Origin: a virus
Direction: 5' to 3' (one strand)
Virus record (IMG/VR): IMGVR_UViG_3300046532_003672
Span: 1-22,681 of that record
DNA: 22,681 nt
Shown here: in pieces, positions 12,674 through 20,268 of the stretch
Numbering within the stretch: the stretch's first letter is position 1
Layout: each line of letters starts with the position of its first letter
Translations under genes and position numbers: made by a program
The notes under the pieces: generated by a model
The model's database searches: none
Told to the model about the DNA's origin: nothing
The model's input: only the letters and a program-made list of their open reading frames with translations

Positions 12674-13769
12674 TATCCGGCTCCTCCTCAATAGTTTTTT
12701 TATTTATAAGAACCTCGGCCATTTTAACAATGTTTTGAGCTTCGATATCTTTATTACCAACATCATTTATAACCCTTTGGAGTTTTTCACCGCTCCAATT
12801 TTTACGAAACTCTTTAATTTCGTCGCCCGTCTCAGGTGTGTATCTTAATTTATTTCCGTCTTTTACTAAAATGCCTGCTTTTTCAAACAAGTCAACACAA
12901 CCACTATACGGATCCATTCCTGTATCATATGGTATTTTAATTTGTACACTTTCAAACGGTTTTGCAAAACGTGTTTTCATTACTTTGCACGCCGATCGTA
13001 TTCCACGTATATCTGTTATTTTGTTGCCTGCTTCATCTTCTTTAAGTTTTAGTTTTCGCATTGCAACTACTATTGACGAGGCATATATAAATCCTTGTCC
13101 TCCACTAATTTTATCATCAGGGTCAAACATATCCTGCGAAGCATATGTATGATTACAAGCAACAATTCCTACTGGATTACCTGCAATTAAGTTAACGGAA
13201 TTTCGTACTAATGAAGTAAGTGCTTTGGGTTTACGACCCATGTCACCCTTCATATCTCCTTTTTCAAATTGGTCTTTATCGGTAGGTGTAAGTAACATAC
13301 CTAACGAGTCAACAACAAACAATACCTTTTGTCGATCTTCATAGGGCTCATCTGCAAATTGTTCTTTATACCCTTTCATAAATTCACTTATAAACTTAGC
13401 AACTTCGTCAACCATAGATACACCGAATCTCATAAGTTTATCTTCGGCGACATCTACTCCTAATGCTAATAGCCAGTCTGAATCAAGTGCATTTTCTGAG
13501 TCAAGTATAATAGGAAGGATACCTTGCTGTTGGGCGTGTCGTACTAAATTGCCACTAGCAATAAAACTTTTTCCGCTACCGCTTTCACCTGCAAAACAAG
13601 TAACACGACCTAACGGAATACCTCTATTAAAATCACCACTAATAAGATAATTTAATGCATAATTTCCTGTACTAATCCAATCTACTGGATCATGAAATCC
13701 AACAGCCATTCCTGGAACGGCTTTTGTAATACTAGTTCTAAATTTTGATATATCAAATGGTCTAGGCAT
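12657..13769 (-). CDS. uvsX: UvsX recombinase (RecA/Rad51-like)
   Basis: A 370-aa protein (T4 UvsX 391 aa). Walker A is GESGSGKS (61-68), Walker B VLFVVDS (149-155), with the RecA-type glutamate in SENALDSDWL (91-100) and a DNA-binding loop region GRKPKALTSLVRNSVNLI after it. The product forms a presynaptic filament on ssDNA and drives strand exchange and recombination-dependent replication; UvsY and gp32, its partners, are encoded on either side. A strong Shine-Dalgarno (AAGGA, four bases, ATG) starts it. The C-terminus is acidic (TIEEEPDNADEG). Transcription is probably read-through from the gp32 promoters past the hairpin at 13791-13814. The TATAAATA late box for the next gene lies within its 3' end. 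Confidence 0.95.
   Translation of the reverse strand: MPRPFDISKFRTSITKAVPGMAVGFHDPVDWISTGNYALNYLISGDFNRGIPLGRVTCFAGESGSGKSFIASGNLVRHAQQQGILPIILDSENALDSDWLLALGVDVAEDKLMRFGVSMVDEVAKFISEFMKGYKEQFADEPYEDRQKVLFVVDSLGMLLTPTDKDQFEKGDMKGDMGRKPKALTSLVRNSVNLIAGNPVGIVACNHTYASQDMFDPDDKISGGQGFIYASSIVVAMRKLKLKEDEAGNKITDIRGIRSACKVMKTRFAKPFESVQIKIPYDTGMDPYSGCVDLFEKAGILVKDGNKLRYTPETGDEIKEFRKNWSGEKLQRVINDVGNKDIEAQNIVKMAEVLINKKTIEEEPDNADEG
12701..12708 (-). promoter_or_regulatory. Late promoter TATAAATA inside the 3' end of uvsX
   Basis: The minus strand reads the exact consensus TATAAATA, about 45 bases before the uvsX stop. The predicted start at about 12695 gives a 22-base leader with GAGGAGGAG before the ATG at 12673. 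It would express the 83-aa gene, uvsY and the 59-aa gene late, independent of uvsX. Confidence 0.7.
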
Positions 13770-13790
13770 GAAATCCTTAATGATTAATAG

Positions 13791-13814
13791 TAAAGGGGCC
13801 TCACGACCCCTTTA
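13791..13814 (-). terminator. Intergenic hairpin between gp32 and uvsX (weak terminator or 3' stabiliser)
   Basis: On the minus strand TAAAGGGG (13814-13807) pairs perfectly with CCCCTTTA (13798-13791) around an 8-base loop. It begins just after the gp32 stop and ends about 20 bases before the uvsX ATG. No U-run follows, so partial termination or protection of the upstream gp32 mRNA from 3' exonucleases is likelier than full termination. The stem is identical to that at 8601-8626. Confidence 0.55.
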
Positions 13815-13819
13815 TATGG

Positions 13820-14797
13820 TTATGAATTGTTCTTACGCTCACGAATCATCGCAAGAATCTCATCCGCCGAAGGCTTAGTACTTTCAGTTTCAGATGTCGA
13901 CTGGTCTTGCGGAACTTGTTTTTCCTGCTCTTGTTTTACTTCAACAGGTTGTGTTACCGTTTCGCTTATTGGAGTCGTCGACTGAACTGTTTTTGTAGTA
14001 CCGTCGGTGGTTTTACTCATGCCAGCTGGTGTATAATAGCTCCCGAATTTTGCAGGATCATATAGCTCGCCGGCTACCGAAGCCTCAAACATATCAAAGA
14101 TGGCCTTGAGCTCATCATTGTTTGGTTGTTTCGGCATAAAATCATTAAGATTGTATAGCCCATTAGTTTCAATTGCAGTACGTTCAAACTCATTTAAAGC
14201 TCTTTCTTTACGAGCCCAGCCTGAAGTAGTATAATCTGCATACTGACCTTTTTGGGTTTTAGTTAATTTAAAGTCAGTTCCATTTTCGTAGTCAGTTGGA
14301 ATCTCTGTAAAGTCAGGATCCATTAACGCCGCCGAAATAATCTTGTATATAGACGGATTAATAATAAATCTACGAACTGGATTTTCAGGAGTTTCGTCCT
14401 CTTTCAGTGGGTTGTCCACAACAAATCCTTGGAATATATACGATCGTTTCTTCCAGTATTTACGTGCTTCGTTCTCTAAATTGGGGTCTTTGAACCAAGG
14501 ACGGATTTCTGCGTGGATAGGACATTCTTTGCCCCACATTTCTACACAAGGAACTTGGACTATAATATTACGTCCTTCATCAGCTCCTTTAATTCCAGGA
14601 AAAGGAATTTTAATCATCTGTCGTTCTTGCCAGAAGAAAGTATTCTCTGTATCTTTATCTGGTAAGAATCGCATTGTTGCGGTTGAGCCTTCTGGTATGT
14701 TCCAGAATGCATAGATTCCGTTATCTTGCGTGAAGTTACCGCCGGTCTTCTGTTCTTTTTCTATAAGTTTTGCTCGAATTTCTGCTAAGGTGGGCAT
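13820..14797 (-). CDS. 32: Single-stranded DNA-binding protein gp32
   Basis: A 325-aa protein (T4 gp32 301 aa). Residues 1-20 form a basic N-terminal helix (LAEIRAKLIEKEQK) comparable to the cooperativity arm. The OB core follows with TMRFLPDKD (41-49) and FFWQERQMIKIPFPG. A probable zinc site shows C84, C92 and H95 in VPCVEMWGKECPIH; the fourth ligand is not clear. Residues 255-305 are a Thr/Gln/Ser-rich linker, and the C-terminus (PSADEILAMIRERKNNS) is a short helix rather than the very acidic tail of T4. It coats ssDNA and coordinates replication, recombination and repair. It has both a sigma70-like and a late promoter and a structured leader. uvsX follows. Confidence 0.93.
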   Translation of the reverse strand: MPTLAEIRAKLIEKEQKTGGNFTQDNGIYAFWNIPEGSTATMRFLPDKDTENTFFWQERQMIKIPFPGIKGADEGRNIIVQVPCVEMWGKECPIHAEIRPWFKDPNLENEARKYWKKRSYIFQGFVVDNPLKEDETPENPVRRFIINPSIYKIISAALMDPDFTEIPTDYENGTDFKLTKTQKGQYADYTTSGWARKERALNEFERTAIETNGLYNLNDFMPKQPNNDELKAIFDMFEASVAGELYDPAKFGSYYTPAGMSKTTDGTTKTVQSTTPISETVTQPVEVKQEQEKQVPQDQSTSETESTKPSADEILAMIRERKNNS

Positions 14798-14810
14798 AGT
14801 GATTCTCCTT

Positions 14811-14829
14811 TGTTTGCCTGTTAATTGCC
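14811..14829 (-). promoter_or_regulatory. Leader repeat GGCAA...GGCAAACA before the gp32 ribosome binding site
   Basis: On the minus strand GGCAAT (14829-14824) and GGCAAACA (14818-14811) lie 11 bases apart, the second running into AAGGAGA. The AAA+ gene leader has the same layout at 11694-11677. In T4, gp32 represses its own translation by binding the leader, so an autoregulatory site is a plausible role; this is inference. Confidence 0.45.
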
Positions 14830-14834
14830 TGGAT

Positions 14835-14859
14835 CATAAAACGCTATCTGCATTTTATG
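14835..14859 (-). promoter_or_regulatory. 5'-terminal stem-loop of the gp32 mRNA
   Basis: On the minus strand CATAAAATGC (14859-14850), loop AGATA, GCGTTTTATG (14844-14835) forms a 10-bp stem with one G-T pair. The predicted start of the sigma70-like promoter falls at about 14859, so the hairpin would sit at the very 5' end of the early transcript, where it could protect the mRNA from 5'-end-dependent decay or serve as a gp32 regulatory structure. Confidence 0.6.
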
Positions 14860-14865
14860 AACTTT

Positions 14866-14895
14866 ATTATAACATGAAAGGCTAACCTAAGTCAA
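14866..14895 (-). promoter_or_regulatory. Sigma70-like promoter of gp32
   Basis: The minus strand reads TTGACT (14895-14890), an 18-base spacer, and TATAAT (14871-14866). AGGTTGAC around the -35 is shared with the AAA+ promoter. The predicted start at about 14859 gives a leader of about 62 bases. Confidence 0.7.
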
Positions 14896-14914
14896 CCTTT
14901 TTTTGTTACATTCT

Positions 14915-14922
14915 TATTTATC
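14915..14922 (-). promoter_or_regulatory. Late promoter GATAAATA upstream of gp32
   Basis: The minus strand reads GATAAATA and contains the TAA stop of the 313-aa gene. The predicted start near 14909 gives a 110-base leader that includes the early promoter. gp32 would therefore be made both early and late, as in T4. Confidence 0.6.
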
Positions 14923-15859
14923 TTCGATATTCCTTATTTCGTTCAATATACTCTTTAAGGGTTTCTGGCTTCTTTTTTACACTTTCAGTAACTACTTGTT
15001 TGTCTGTTTTTGCGCCATCTTCAGTAAGTACTTCTCGTTGTTTATCACCTTCTGTAACTATTTTTGATAATTTACGCATATCAGTATCTTCACTCATTTT
15101 TTTAACAGTACTTTTTATATTTTTATTATGAGTATGAGCTCGTTCTTTTAAAATGTTTAAATCAGTTACTGAAACCATTTCTTTAATACCATGATTCCTA
15201 AACCTAACATTATAATGAGAAACGTTACCATCATCTGTTAATGTATGTTGTTCACGAATACAATATCCTTTTCCAAATTCTTTATGTTCAACATGAACTG
15301 CACAATTATGTGGAACTTTTTCGGCTACTTCTTTTATTATATTAGCAAATTTACGCATTTTTGCACTTTCGCCATAATAACCATAATCTTCGTCTGTACC
15401 CATTCCAGCTGATGCCATAGCAGAATCATGGTCTCCGTCAACACGAGCATCCCCTGGACCACCACTAAACATTCCAGTTTCTTGTTCCCATTCATATCTC
15501 GCATCATCAATGATTGCTTCGTTACCATAATGGTTGATATCTTTATTCATATCGGCAATTTCATAATCAATATGATCTTGACTAGTACCCCATGCCGCCA
15601 TTTCATCATGCACACCACCCTCAAGTACGTTAAGAGTAATTACATCACCGTTTTCGTCTACATCTGCGGTATACTTTACATAACCAAAAAACGTTTCTCC
15701 GCCTTTGCCGACCCATTCGTAGTCGTCAATTTGGCCGTCAATTGTCATATTACCTGATTCAGTAACTATACGTTCTGCTTTGTCTAACGTATCAATTTCC
15801 TCAGCCTTTAAACCGGCAAGGTGTTTTAAATGATCTATAGTTTGAATATCTGGAATCAT
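14918..15859 (-). CDS. Hypothetical protein, 313 aa, with tag motifs and a Tudor/SH3-like segment
   Basis: The start is ATG 15859 in an ATGA overlap with the preceding gene; GGAG lies 7 bases upstream. The N-terminus holds HLKHLAGLKAEE (10-21). The middle is acidic and Gly/Tyr/Asp-rich. Residues 188-237 (VHVEHKEFGKGYCIREQ, then HYNVRFRNHGIKEMVSVTDL) look like a small beta-barrel resembling the C-terminal Tudor-like domain of UvrD helicases. MRKFANIIKEV (168-178) and MRKLSKIVTEG (261-271) are repeated helices. Four [IVL]xE sites (IVTE 31-34, IVTE 267-270, VLTE 277-280, VVTE 289-292) resemble T4 prohead-protease sites. A head-internal or assembly protein is a guess; the function is unknown. Confidence 0.65.
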   Translation of the reverse strand: MIPDIQTIDHLKHLAGLKAEEIDTLDKAERIVTESGNMTIDGQIDDYEWVGKGGETFFGYVKYTADVDENGDVITLNVLEGGVHDEMAAWGTSQDHIDYEIADMNKDINHYGNEAIIDDARYEWEQETGMFSGGPGDARVDGDHDSAMASAGMGTDEDYGYYGESAKMRKFANIIKEVAEKVPHNCAVHVEHKEFGKGYCIREQHTLTDDGNVSHYNVRFRNHGIKEMVSVTDLNILKERAHTHNKNIKSTVKKMSEDTDMRKLSKIVTEGDKQREVLTEDGAKTDKQVVTESVKKKPETLKEYIERNKEYRR

Positions 15860-17250
15860 TGTGCTACTCCTGCTAACTTTGTCATTCTTGCTATTGATGG
15901 GCTAATAATTGCCGGTTCAATAGCATCTTGCTTTTTAGGCATTTCTTGTTTTTTAACTACTTCTTCTTTTATAGCATCAAAAAAGATATCATTACCTGAA
16001 AGTTTGCTTAATTTTTGATTAAGGGTTTCTTCAATAACCTCAAGAGCATCTAGTTTCTTTTCGCTTTCAAAAGTAATATTTGTTTTTACCATACGAAGAA
16101 CTTTATTTCTATCATCAACATCCATGTCTGAAAATCCAGTAGCAACTTCGTTCAATAATGTTTTAAGTTTTTCATTGATTGCTTTTTCACCAATGTATTC
16201 CAACCATTGTTGATTCTTAACTGTAACATCACTAAATTCGAAGTTACTTGGGTTGTTTATGTCGTCATCCTCAAACAAACCAAGTTCTATCTTATTTTCA
16301 AGAAGAGCAAGTTCTAGCCGTTCCATTACTGTACCTTCTGAAACTAGTTTAGAAAGGTAAGGAAGAACCCCTGCCAACCGTTCATCAAATGTGTGTTGTG
16401 TTAAGACTTCTTGCAATTCGTTTTCGACATTTTCGTCACTTTTACTCTCGTTATTAAGAGTTTCGATCGCTTCAGTATATGTACGAGAACTTTTAATATG
16501 TGTTAATGTTTCCTTAATAGTACCTATACGCAAAGTTGCTAATTCATGAAGTCCGCTTACGCTATCATTTTCATGAAAATTATGACGTGTAAACTTAGTA
16601 AAATTCTTAAGTTCACTCATTTCTTCGTCAAGTGCAACAATACCTTGTCCACCAGTATCAAACGGTGTCCCTTCGTTTGCTATGTGTCGTGCCATTGCCC
16701 TAGCGGGGAGTAAATTTTTGCTAGGAAATTTAAAACGTTCTCCTTGGGAGTTCTCAATATAAATTGATTTTATATTGCGAGCTCTACTACCACGTGATTC
16801 TTCATTAACAGGTTTTGCATGACGTACAACCAATCTAGTACCGCCTACATCCTGATAGGATGACTTTGAAGAACCATATGACTTTGAAAAAGAACTTTCG
16901 GTAATATCTGTCATATCTGCTTCCTTATTTAAATCGAAAATATAATCTTTAGGTTCTAATCTATGCCCAAACTTTTTAATATTAAAATCTATCATGTATT
17001 TTTTAGCTAAATGTTTTATTGTATTAATAGTATCTTTAAAATCGCTAAACTCTACTTCTTTACCTAGATGAATTTTAATTTCCTCGGAAGACGAATGTAC
17101 TATGATATTATTATCAGTTACAAAAAACCGAGTAGCTTTGCCGGGGTTTATAACTTTTGATCCGTCTTCATCATACATGCGAATAGTATATCCAAATCCT
17201 TTTAATATATTGAATATATTTTCGCCAATTGTGTTTAGATCAACCGCCAT
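15856..17250 (-). CDS. Conserved-looking hypothetical protein, 464 aa
   Basis: It starts at ATG 17250 with AAGGG nine bases upstream, after a GATAAATA late promoter. The N-terminal 100 residues are mixed alpha/beta (FGYTIRMYDEDGSKV, ATRFFVTDNNIIVHSS). Then comes a Ser/Tyr-rich region (SFSKSYGSSKSSYQ), a block with GTRLVVRHAKPVNEE and RARNIKSIYIENSQGERFKF, and ARAMARHIANEGTPFD, which I associate from memory with conserved unknown proteins of marine T4-like phages. The last 200 residues are helical and acidic. The C-terminus is SIARMTKLAGVAQ, the same xLAG tag seen at the N-termini of two neighbours. It lies between terL and the 313-aa gene and is coupled to the latter. A structural or assembly role is inferred from the late promoter only. 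Confidence 0.65.
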   Translation of the reverse strand: MAVDLNTIGENIFNILKGFGYTIRMYDEDGSKVINPGKATRFFVTDNNIIVHSSSEEIKIHLGKEVEFSDFKDTINTIKHLAKKYMIDFNIKKFGHRLEPKDYIFDLNKEADMTDITESSFSKSYGSSKSSYQDVGGTRLVVRHAKPVNEESRGSRARNIKSIYIENSQGERFKFPSKNLLPARAMARHIANEGTPFDTGGQGIVALDEEMSELKNFTKFTRHNFHENDSVSGLHELATLRIGTIKETLTHIKSSRTYTEAIETLNNESKSDENVENELQEVLTQHTFDERLAGVLPYLSKLVSEGTVMERLELALLENKIELGLFEDDDINNPSNFEFSDVTVKNQQWLEYIGEKAINEKLKTLLNEVATGFSDMDVDDRNKVLRMVKTNITFESEKKLDALEVIEETLNQKLSKLSGNDIFFDAIKEEVVKKQEMPKKQDAIEPAIISPSIARMTKLAGVAQ

Positions 17251-17272
17251 AAATCATAACCCTTCTTTATGA

Positions 17273-17280
17273 TATTTATC
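17273..17280 (-). promoter_or_regulatory. Late promoter GATAAATA for the 464-aa gene
   Basis: The minus strand reads GATAAATA; the TGA stop of terL overlaps its first bases. The predicted start near 17267 gives a leader of 17 bases to the ATG at 17250 with an AAGGG ribosome binding site. Confidence 0.65.
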
Positions 17281-18835
17281 AAATAAACCCAATCGGCATG
17301 GGTAAGTCGGACGGGTCTGTCCCAAGCGGATCTATTAATTCCTCATAAGCACCTTCGTCATGTTTCGTTAATGTTTGAACAATTCGTACACATAACACGG
17401 CTGCCATTACTAAATCATCATGTTCTCCGTCTTTGGCGGCAAAACTTCTACCTCTAGCAACAAATACTTTGAGTTGTTTTATTAAATTTCTGCTATAAAT
17501 TTTTATTTTTTGATTCTCAACAAAATATTTTAATCTAGCACATGCTTCTAATTTATTATTAAGCGTTGTTACCATACCTTTATAAAATTTTTGTCCTCGT
17601 AATTTAGGCTCATTAACTAACACTCCATAAAAATTTTGAAGACCTAACTCTTCTAGAACTTGAATTGATGCTTTGCCTATACCATTATTTTCTATACTAT
17701 AATAAATGTTATTTTCATCTTCTTGTACTTTGTGTATTTCATCTAATATTTCTTGTAATACAAGAATTTGCTTACGTACATCAGTTTTATTATGTTGCCA
17801 TTCTGCAACTTGCTGAAGTCCTGGTAAACTAAAAACTTCTATAGCAGAGAAATCGCTTCCTGTACCGATACACGGATCTAATCCAATTATATAGGTTGAG
17901 GTAGATTTTAATTGCCCAAACCAACGTATTTCTCCTGTTTTACGTACAGCATCTTTTGCTTCCATTAATACTAATTTTAATGGTGAAATTAATGTTTCAT
18001 CTGCTGTTATAAATTCACATTCGTGTTCTCTTCTAAAACGTTCTTCACCTATTTTACCTCGTTCTTCTGCGGCCCATGCATCATTGCGATCAGGATGTTC
18101 ATTCCAATATGACCTAAATGGTTTAAATCCATTTTTACCTAATTCCTGTTCGTTACCATAATCATCAATATTATCTACTGCTGATTTCCATATTTGTGCA
18201 AATTGATCATTATCTTGGTTTGGTGTACTAGTAATAATACATTTACCGCCCGTTGATAGTGTTGGTGAGATTGATGTCCAAAATTCTTGTGCTATTCGTG
18301 GTGGCACAAATGCAAACTCGTCTAAGTAAATTAATGTTAAACTCATACCTCTACCAGTATTTTCAGTTGTTGCTTGCGATACTATTCTACTGGCATTATC
18401 AAACTCTATACTTCCTCGATTATAACTTGTGCAACCGGCTTTAATCCAATCTGGCAACATTTCATAAATGAAGCGAACACGTTGCATTATTTCCTGAGCG
18501 CCAGCATATTTGTGAGCGGCAATTAATACTGTACTATCAGGTTTAAACATACAATACCATAGCAAGTATGCCGCGGCCGCAGTAGACTTTCCTGTTTGCC
18601 GGGGTAGCATTGCAATAGCATATCGATAATCGTTATATGTGTTTATTAATTTTTCTTGATACTCAAATAAATCAAACTTAACTTTCCCTTTTATAGGGTG
18701 TTGTATATAACAATAATGCTTAACAAAATGAATTGGATCATCGATACAAATAGTAAATTCATCTATTTGTTCTGGAGTCCATTGCTGAGCTTGATATGGT
18801 TTTTTAATTAAAGAAGTGCTTGCTTGATTTAGCAT
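17279..18835 (-). CDS. 17: Terminase large subunit (gp17)
   Basis: A 518-aa packaging motor. ATPase domain: adenine/Walker A LPRQTGKST (77-85), Walker B LIYLDEFAF (168-176) with catalytic E173, and coupling motif ITSTPN (201-206). Nuclease domain (RNase H fold): D320 in IIGLDPCIGTGSD, E382 in SIENNG, and D473/D474 in HDDLVMA, the expected metal triad. It translocates DNA into the prohead and cuts at headful ends. It is shorter than T4 gp17 (610 aa) but all motor and nuclease motifs are present. It starts 10 bases after the 265-aa gene with only a weak GAGAT ribosome binding site, unlike T4, where gp16 is the direct neighbour. Confidence 0.95.
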   Translation of the reverse strand: MLNQASTSLIKKPYQAQQWTPEQIDEFTICIDDPIHFVKHYCYIQHPIKGKVKFDLFEYQEKLINTYNDYRYAIAMLPRQTGKSTAAAAYLLWYCMFKPDSTVLIAAHKYAGAQEIMQRVRFIYEMLPDWIKAGCTSYNRGSIEFDNASRIVSQATTENTGRGMSLTLIYLDEFAFVPPRIAQEFWTSISPTLSTGGKCIITSTPNQDNDQFAQIWKSAVDNIDDYGNEQELGKNGFKPFRSYWNEHPDRNDAWAAEERGKIGEERFRREHECEFITADETLISPLKLVLMEAKDAVRKTGEIRWFGQLKSTSTYIIGLDPCIGTGSDFSAIEVFSLPGLQQVAEWQHNKTDVRKQILVLQEILDEIHKVQEDENNIYYSIENNGIGKASIQVLEELGLQNFYGVLVNEPKLRGQKFYKGMVTTLNNKLEACARLKYFVENQKIKIYSRNLIKQLKVFVARGRSFAAKDGEHDDLVMAAVLCVRIVQTLTKHDEGAYEELIDPLGTDPSDLPMPIGFI

Positions 18836-18845
18836 CTATCTCGTA

Positions 18846-19643
18846 TTATTGATTTCGTGATGCCGCTTCTTGACGTCTTCGGAGGGCACTTTTATATCCT
18901 GGCTGTCCAGGTTTAAGCGAAGTATTATACCCTGTATTTGATGTATTTGATTGTGTGCCCCGACGTTGGCCTGAAGGCCAATGCGTTTTACTATTTTTAC
19001 TTACAGCTTTTGGTGCGGGTTTGTTTTTTTGTTTTTTTCCACTCCATTGAGATAGATCATCTGTGCCTACACTTAAATCAAGCGGGCCTAGTTTGTGTCC
19101 AAGTCGACCACCCAATTTAGCGTTGCCATCTTTATCAAACGCCATCTTGAGTCCACCTAGAAAACTACCAAGTTTAATGCCACCTAAGCCAATATCCCAA
19201 CCAGCTTCTTCAACTGGGGTTGTCAGCTCTTTTTTTTTGAAGGATTGCCATTCAGCCATTAGCTGAACTTCGTTAAGGGGATTGTCGCCGTTTTCTGTGC
19301 CACTGTCAGCTTCTTTGCCACGAGTTTTACCAAATCCTCTAAAGGACATATCATCAATGTCACCAAGTTCCATAGGTGAACCACTAAATTCAGGTGATGC
19401 ATTTTCAAAATCATCGGACTCGTGTTCGTATACTTCTTCTTCAACAGGACCTTCTTCAGGACCTTCTTGGGGAGATAATATTTGGATTGTGTCACGCATA
19501 TCTTGAGTTGGGTGCATTCCACATCCGCCACCAACAGGTGCACCATCATCTGATGGAATTTCGGGTTCAGCCGGAGGTGCTGGAGCTTCATGTTGCACTC
19601 CTGCTAGTCTAACTAAATCTTCTAATTCTATGGACACCTTCAT
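18846..19643 (-). CDS. Hypothetical protein, 265 aa, low-complexity, between gp16 and gp17
   Basis: It starts at ATG 19643 with AAGGA 7 bases upstream. The N-terminus holds LEDLVRLAGVQHE (7-19), then a Pro/Glu/Gly-rich acidic region (APAPPAEPEIPSDDG; EGPEEGPVEEEVYEHESD). A glycine-rich repeated segment follows at about 150-195 (WDIGLGGIKLGSFLGGLK; KLGGRLGHKLGPLDL), and a basic, Ser/Asn/Gln-rich disordered tail (NKPAPKAVSKNSK, KSALRRRQEAASRN). I do not recognise it. The glycine-rich stretch could be membrane-interacting or beta-helical, but is not a clear transmembrane segment. It is translated immediately before the terminase large subunit. Confidence 0.6.
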   Translation of the reverse strand: MKVSIELEDLVRLAGVQHEAPAPPAEPEIPSDDGAPVGGGCGMHPTQDMRDTIQILSPQEGPEEGPVEEEVYEHESDDFENASPEFSGSPMELGDIDDMSFRGFGKTRGKEADSGTENGDNPLNEVQLMAEWQSFKKKELTTPVEEAGWDIGLGGIKLGSFLGGLKMAFDKDGNAKLGGRLGHKLGPLDLSVGTDDLSQWSGKKQKNKPAPKAVSKNSKTHWPSGQRRGTQSNTSNTGYNTSLKPGQPGYKSALRRRQEAASRNQ

Positions 19644-19644
19644 A

Positions 19645-20265
19645 TTATTTCCTTGCTGTTTTTAATTTTAAATCTTTTCCTGGATTTGGTATTGTGTTCT
19701 GGCCGCTTAACGGACTTGTTTTATCACCTTCGGGTATTTCTGTTGCAGTCTCTGAGCTTTCGCTTGCAAAGTCAAACTTTCTGCTCTCTAAACCCTTAAG
19801 AAAATCTACATTATATTCACCGCCATAATATCTACCATCACTTTTAACTTCGTCACCTGAATATTCAGTTCCCATAATAGCTTCTTTAGGACCTTCGTCA
19901 GGAACTCCTTCTTCTTCAAGTTCATTAAGTGGATCAGCTAGGTTTCGAACTTTTAACTTATATTCTGGTAAGTTAAGATATTCGACTAGTTGTTGTTGTA
20001 ATATATGAGGTGCAACTGGTAAATTTAATTTTGCATCTACAATATAAACATCTATTGCACTACCTTGACTAGCAAATTCTAGTGGCTTGGTTTGCGTCAT
20101 TAATTTTCTAGCAGAAGAAATAGAATCAGGATTATATCGTTTAAAGAATACATCCATTTTATCATCAATGTCAGGATCTACTTTTTCTCCCAACGGAACT
20201 GCCATTTTAACACGCAAATCATATTGCTTTTTTGATTCGGTTAAATATTCATTTAACGATTTCAT
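19645..20265 (-). CDS. Protein with N-terminal capsid-targeting-like peptide, 206 aa
   Basis: The start is ATG 20265 with AAGGA upstream. The N-terminus MKSLNEYLTESKKQ closely resembles T4 internal-protein targeting peptides (MKTYQEFIAEA style), with an LTE/S site like those cut by the gp21 prohead protease. The next segment (YDLRVKMAVPLG, then DPDIDDKMDVFFKRYNPDSI) is a small alpha/beta domain I associate from memory with widespread marine-phage proteins of unknown role. The second half is Gly/Tyr and acid-rich (GDEVKSDGRYYGGEYNVDF) and looks disordered. It lies 2 bases upstream of the 265-aa gene and 3 bases after the acidic gene. A head-internal protein is suggested, not shown. Confidence 0.6.
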   Translation of the reverse strand: MKSLNEYLTESKKQYDLRVKMAVPLGEKVDPDIDDKMDVFFKRYNPDSISSARKLMTQTKPLEFASQGSAIDVYIVDAKLNLPVAPHILQQQLVEYLNLPEYKLKVRNLADPLNELEEEGVPDEGPKEAIMGTEYSGDEVKSDGRYYGGEYNVDFLKGLESRKFDFASESSETATEIPEGDKTSPLSGQNTIPNPGKDLKLKTARK

Positions 20266-20268
20266 ATT

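Noticed and set aside
12674-12691. Upstream start for the gene between uvsX and uvsY
   Set aside because: It would place the strong GAGGAGGAG inside the coding sequence; ATG 12673 fits better.
15337-15528. 63-codon minus-strand frame inside the 313-aa gene
   Set aside because: It lies entirely within a better-supported coding frame; no ribosome binding site or coupling.
19259-19591. 110-codon minus-strand alternative frame
   Set aside because: It is a shadow of the 265-aa gene with Leu/Lys-rich junk composition and a poor start.
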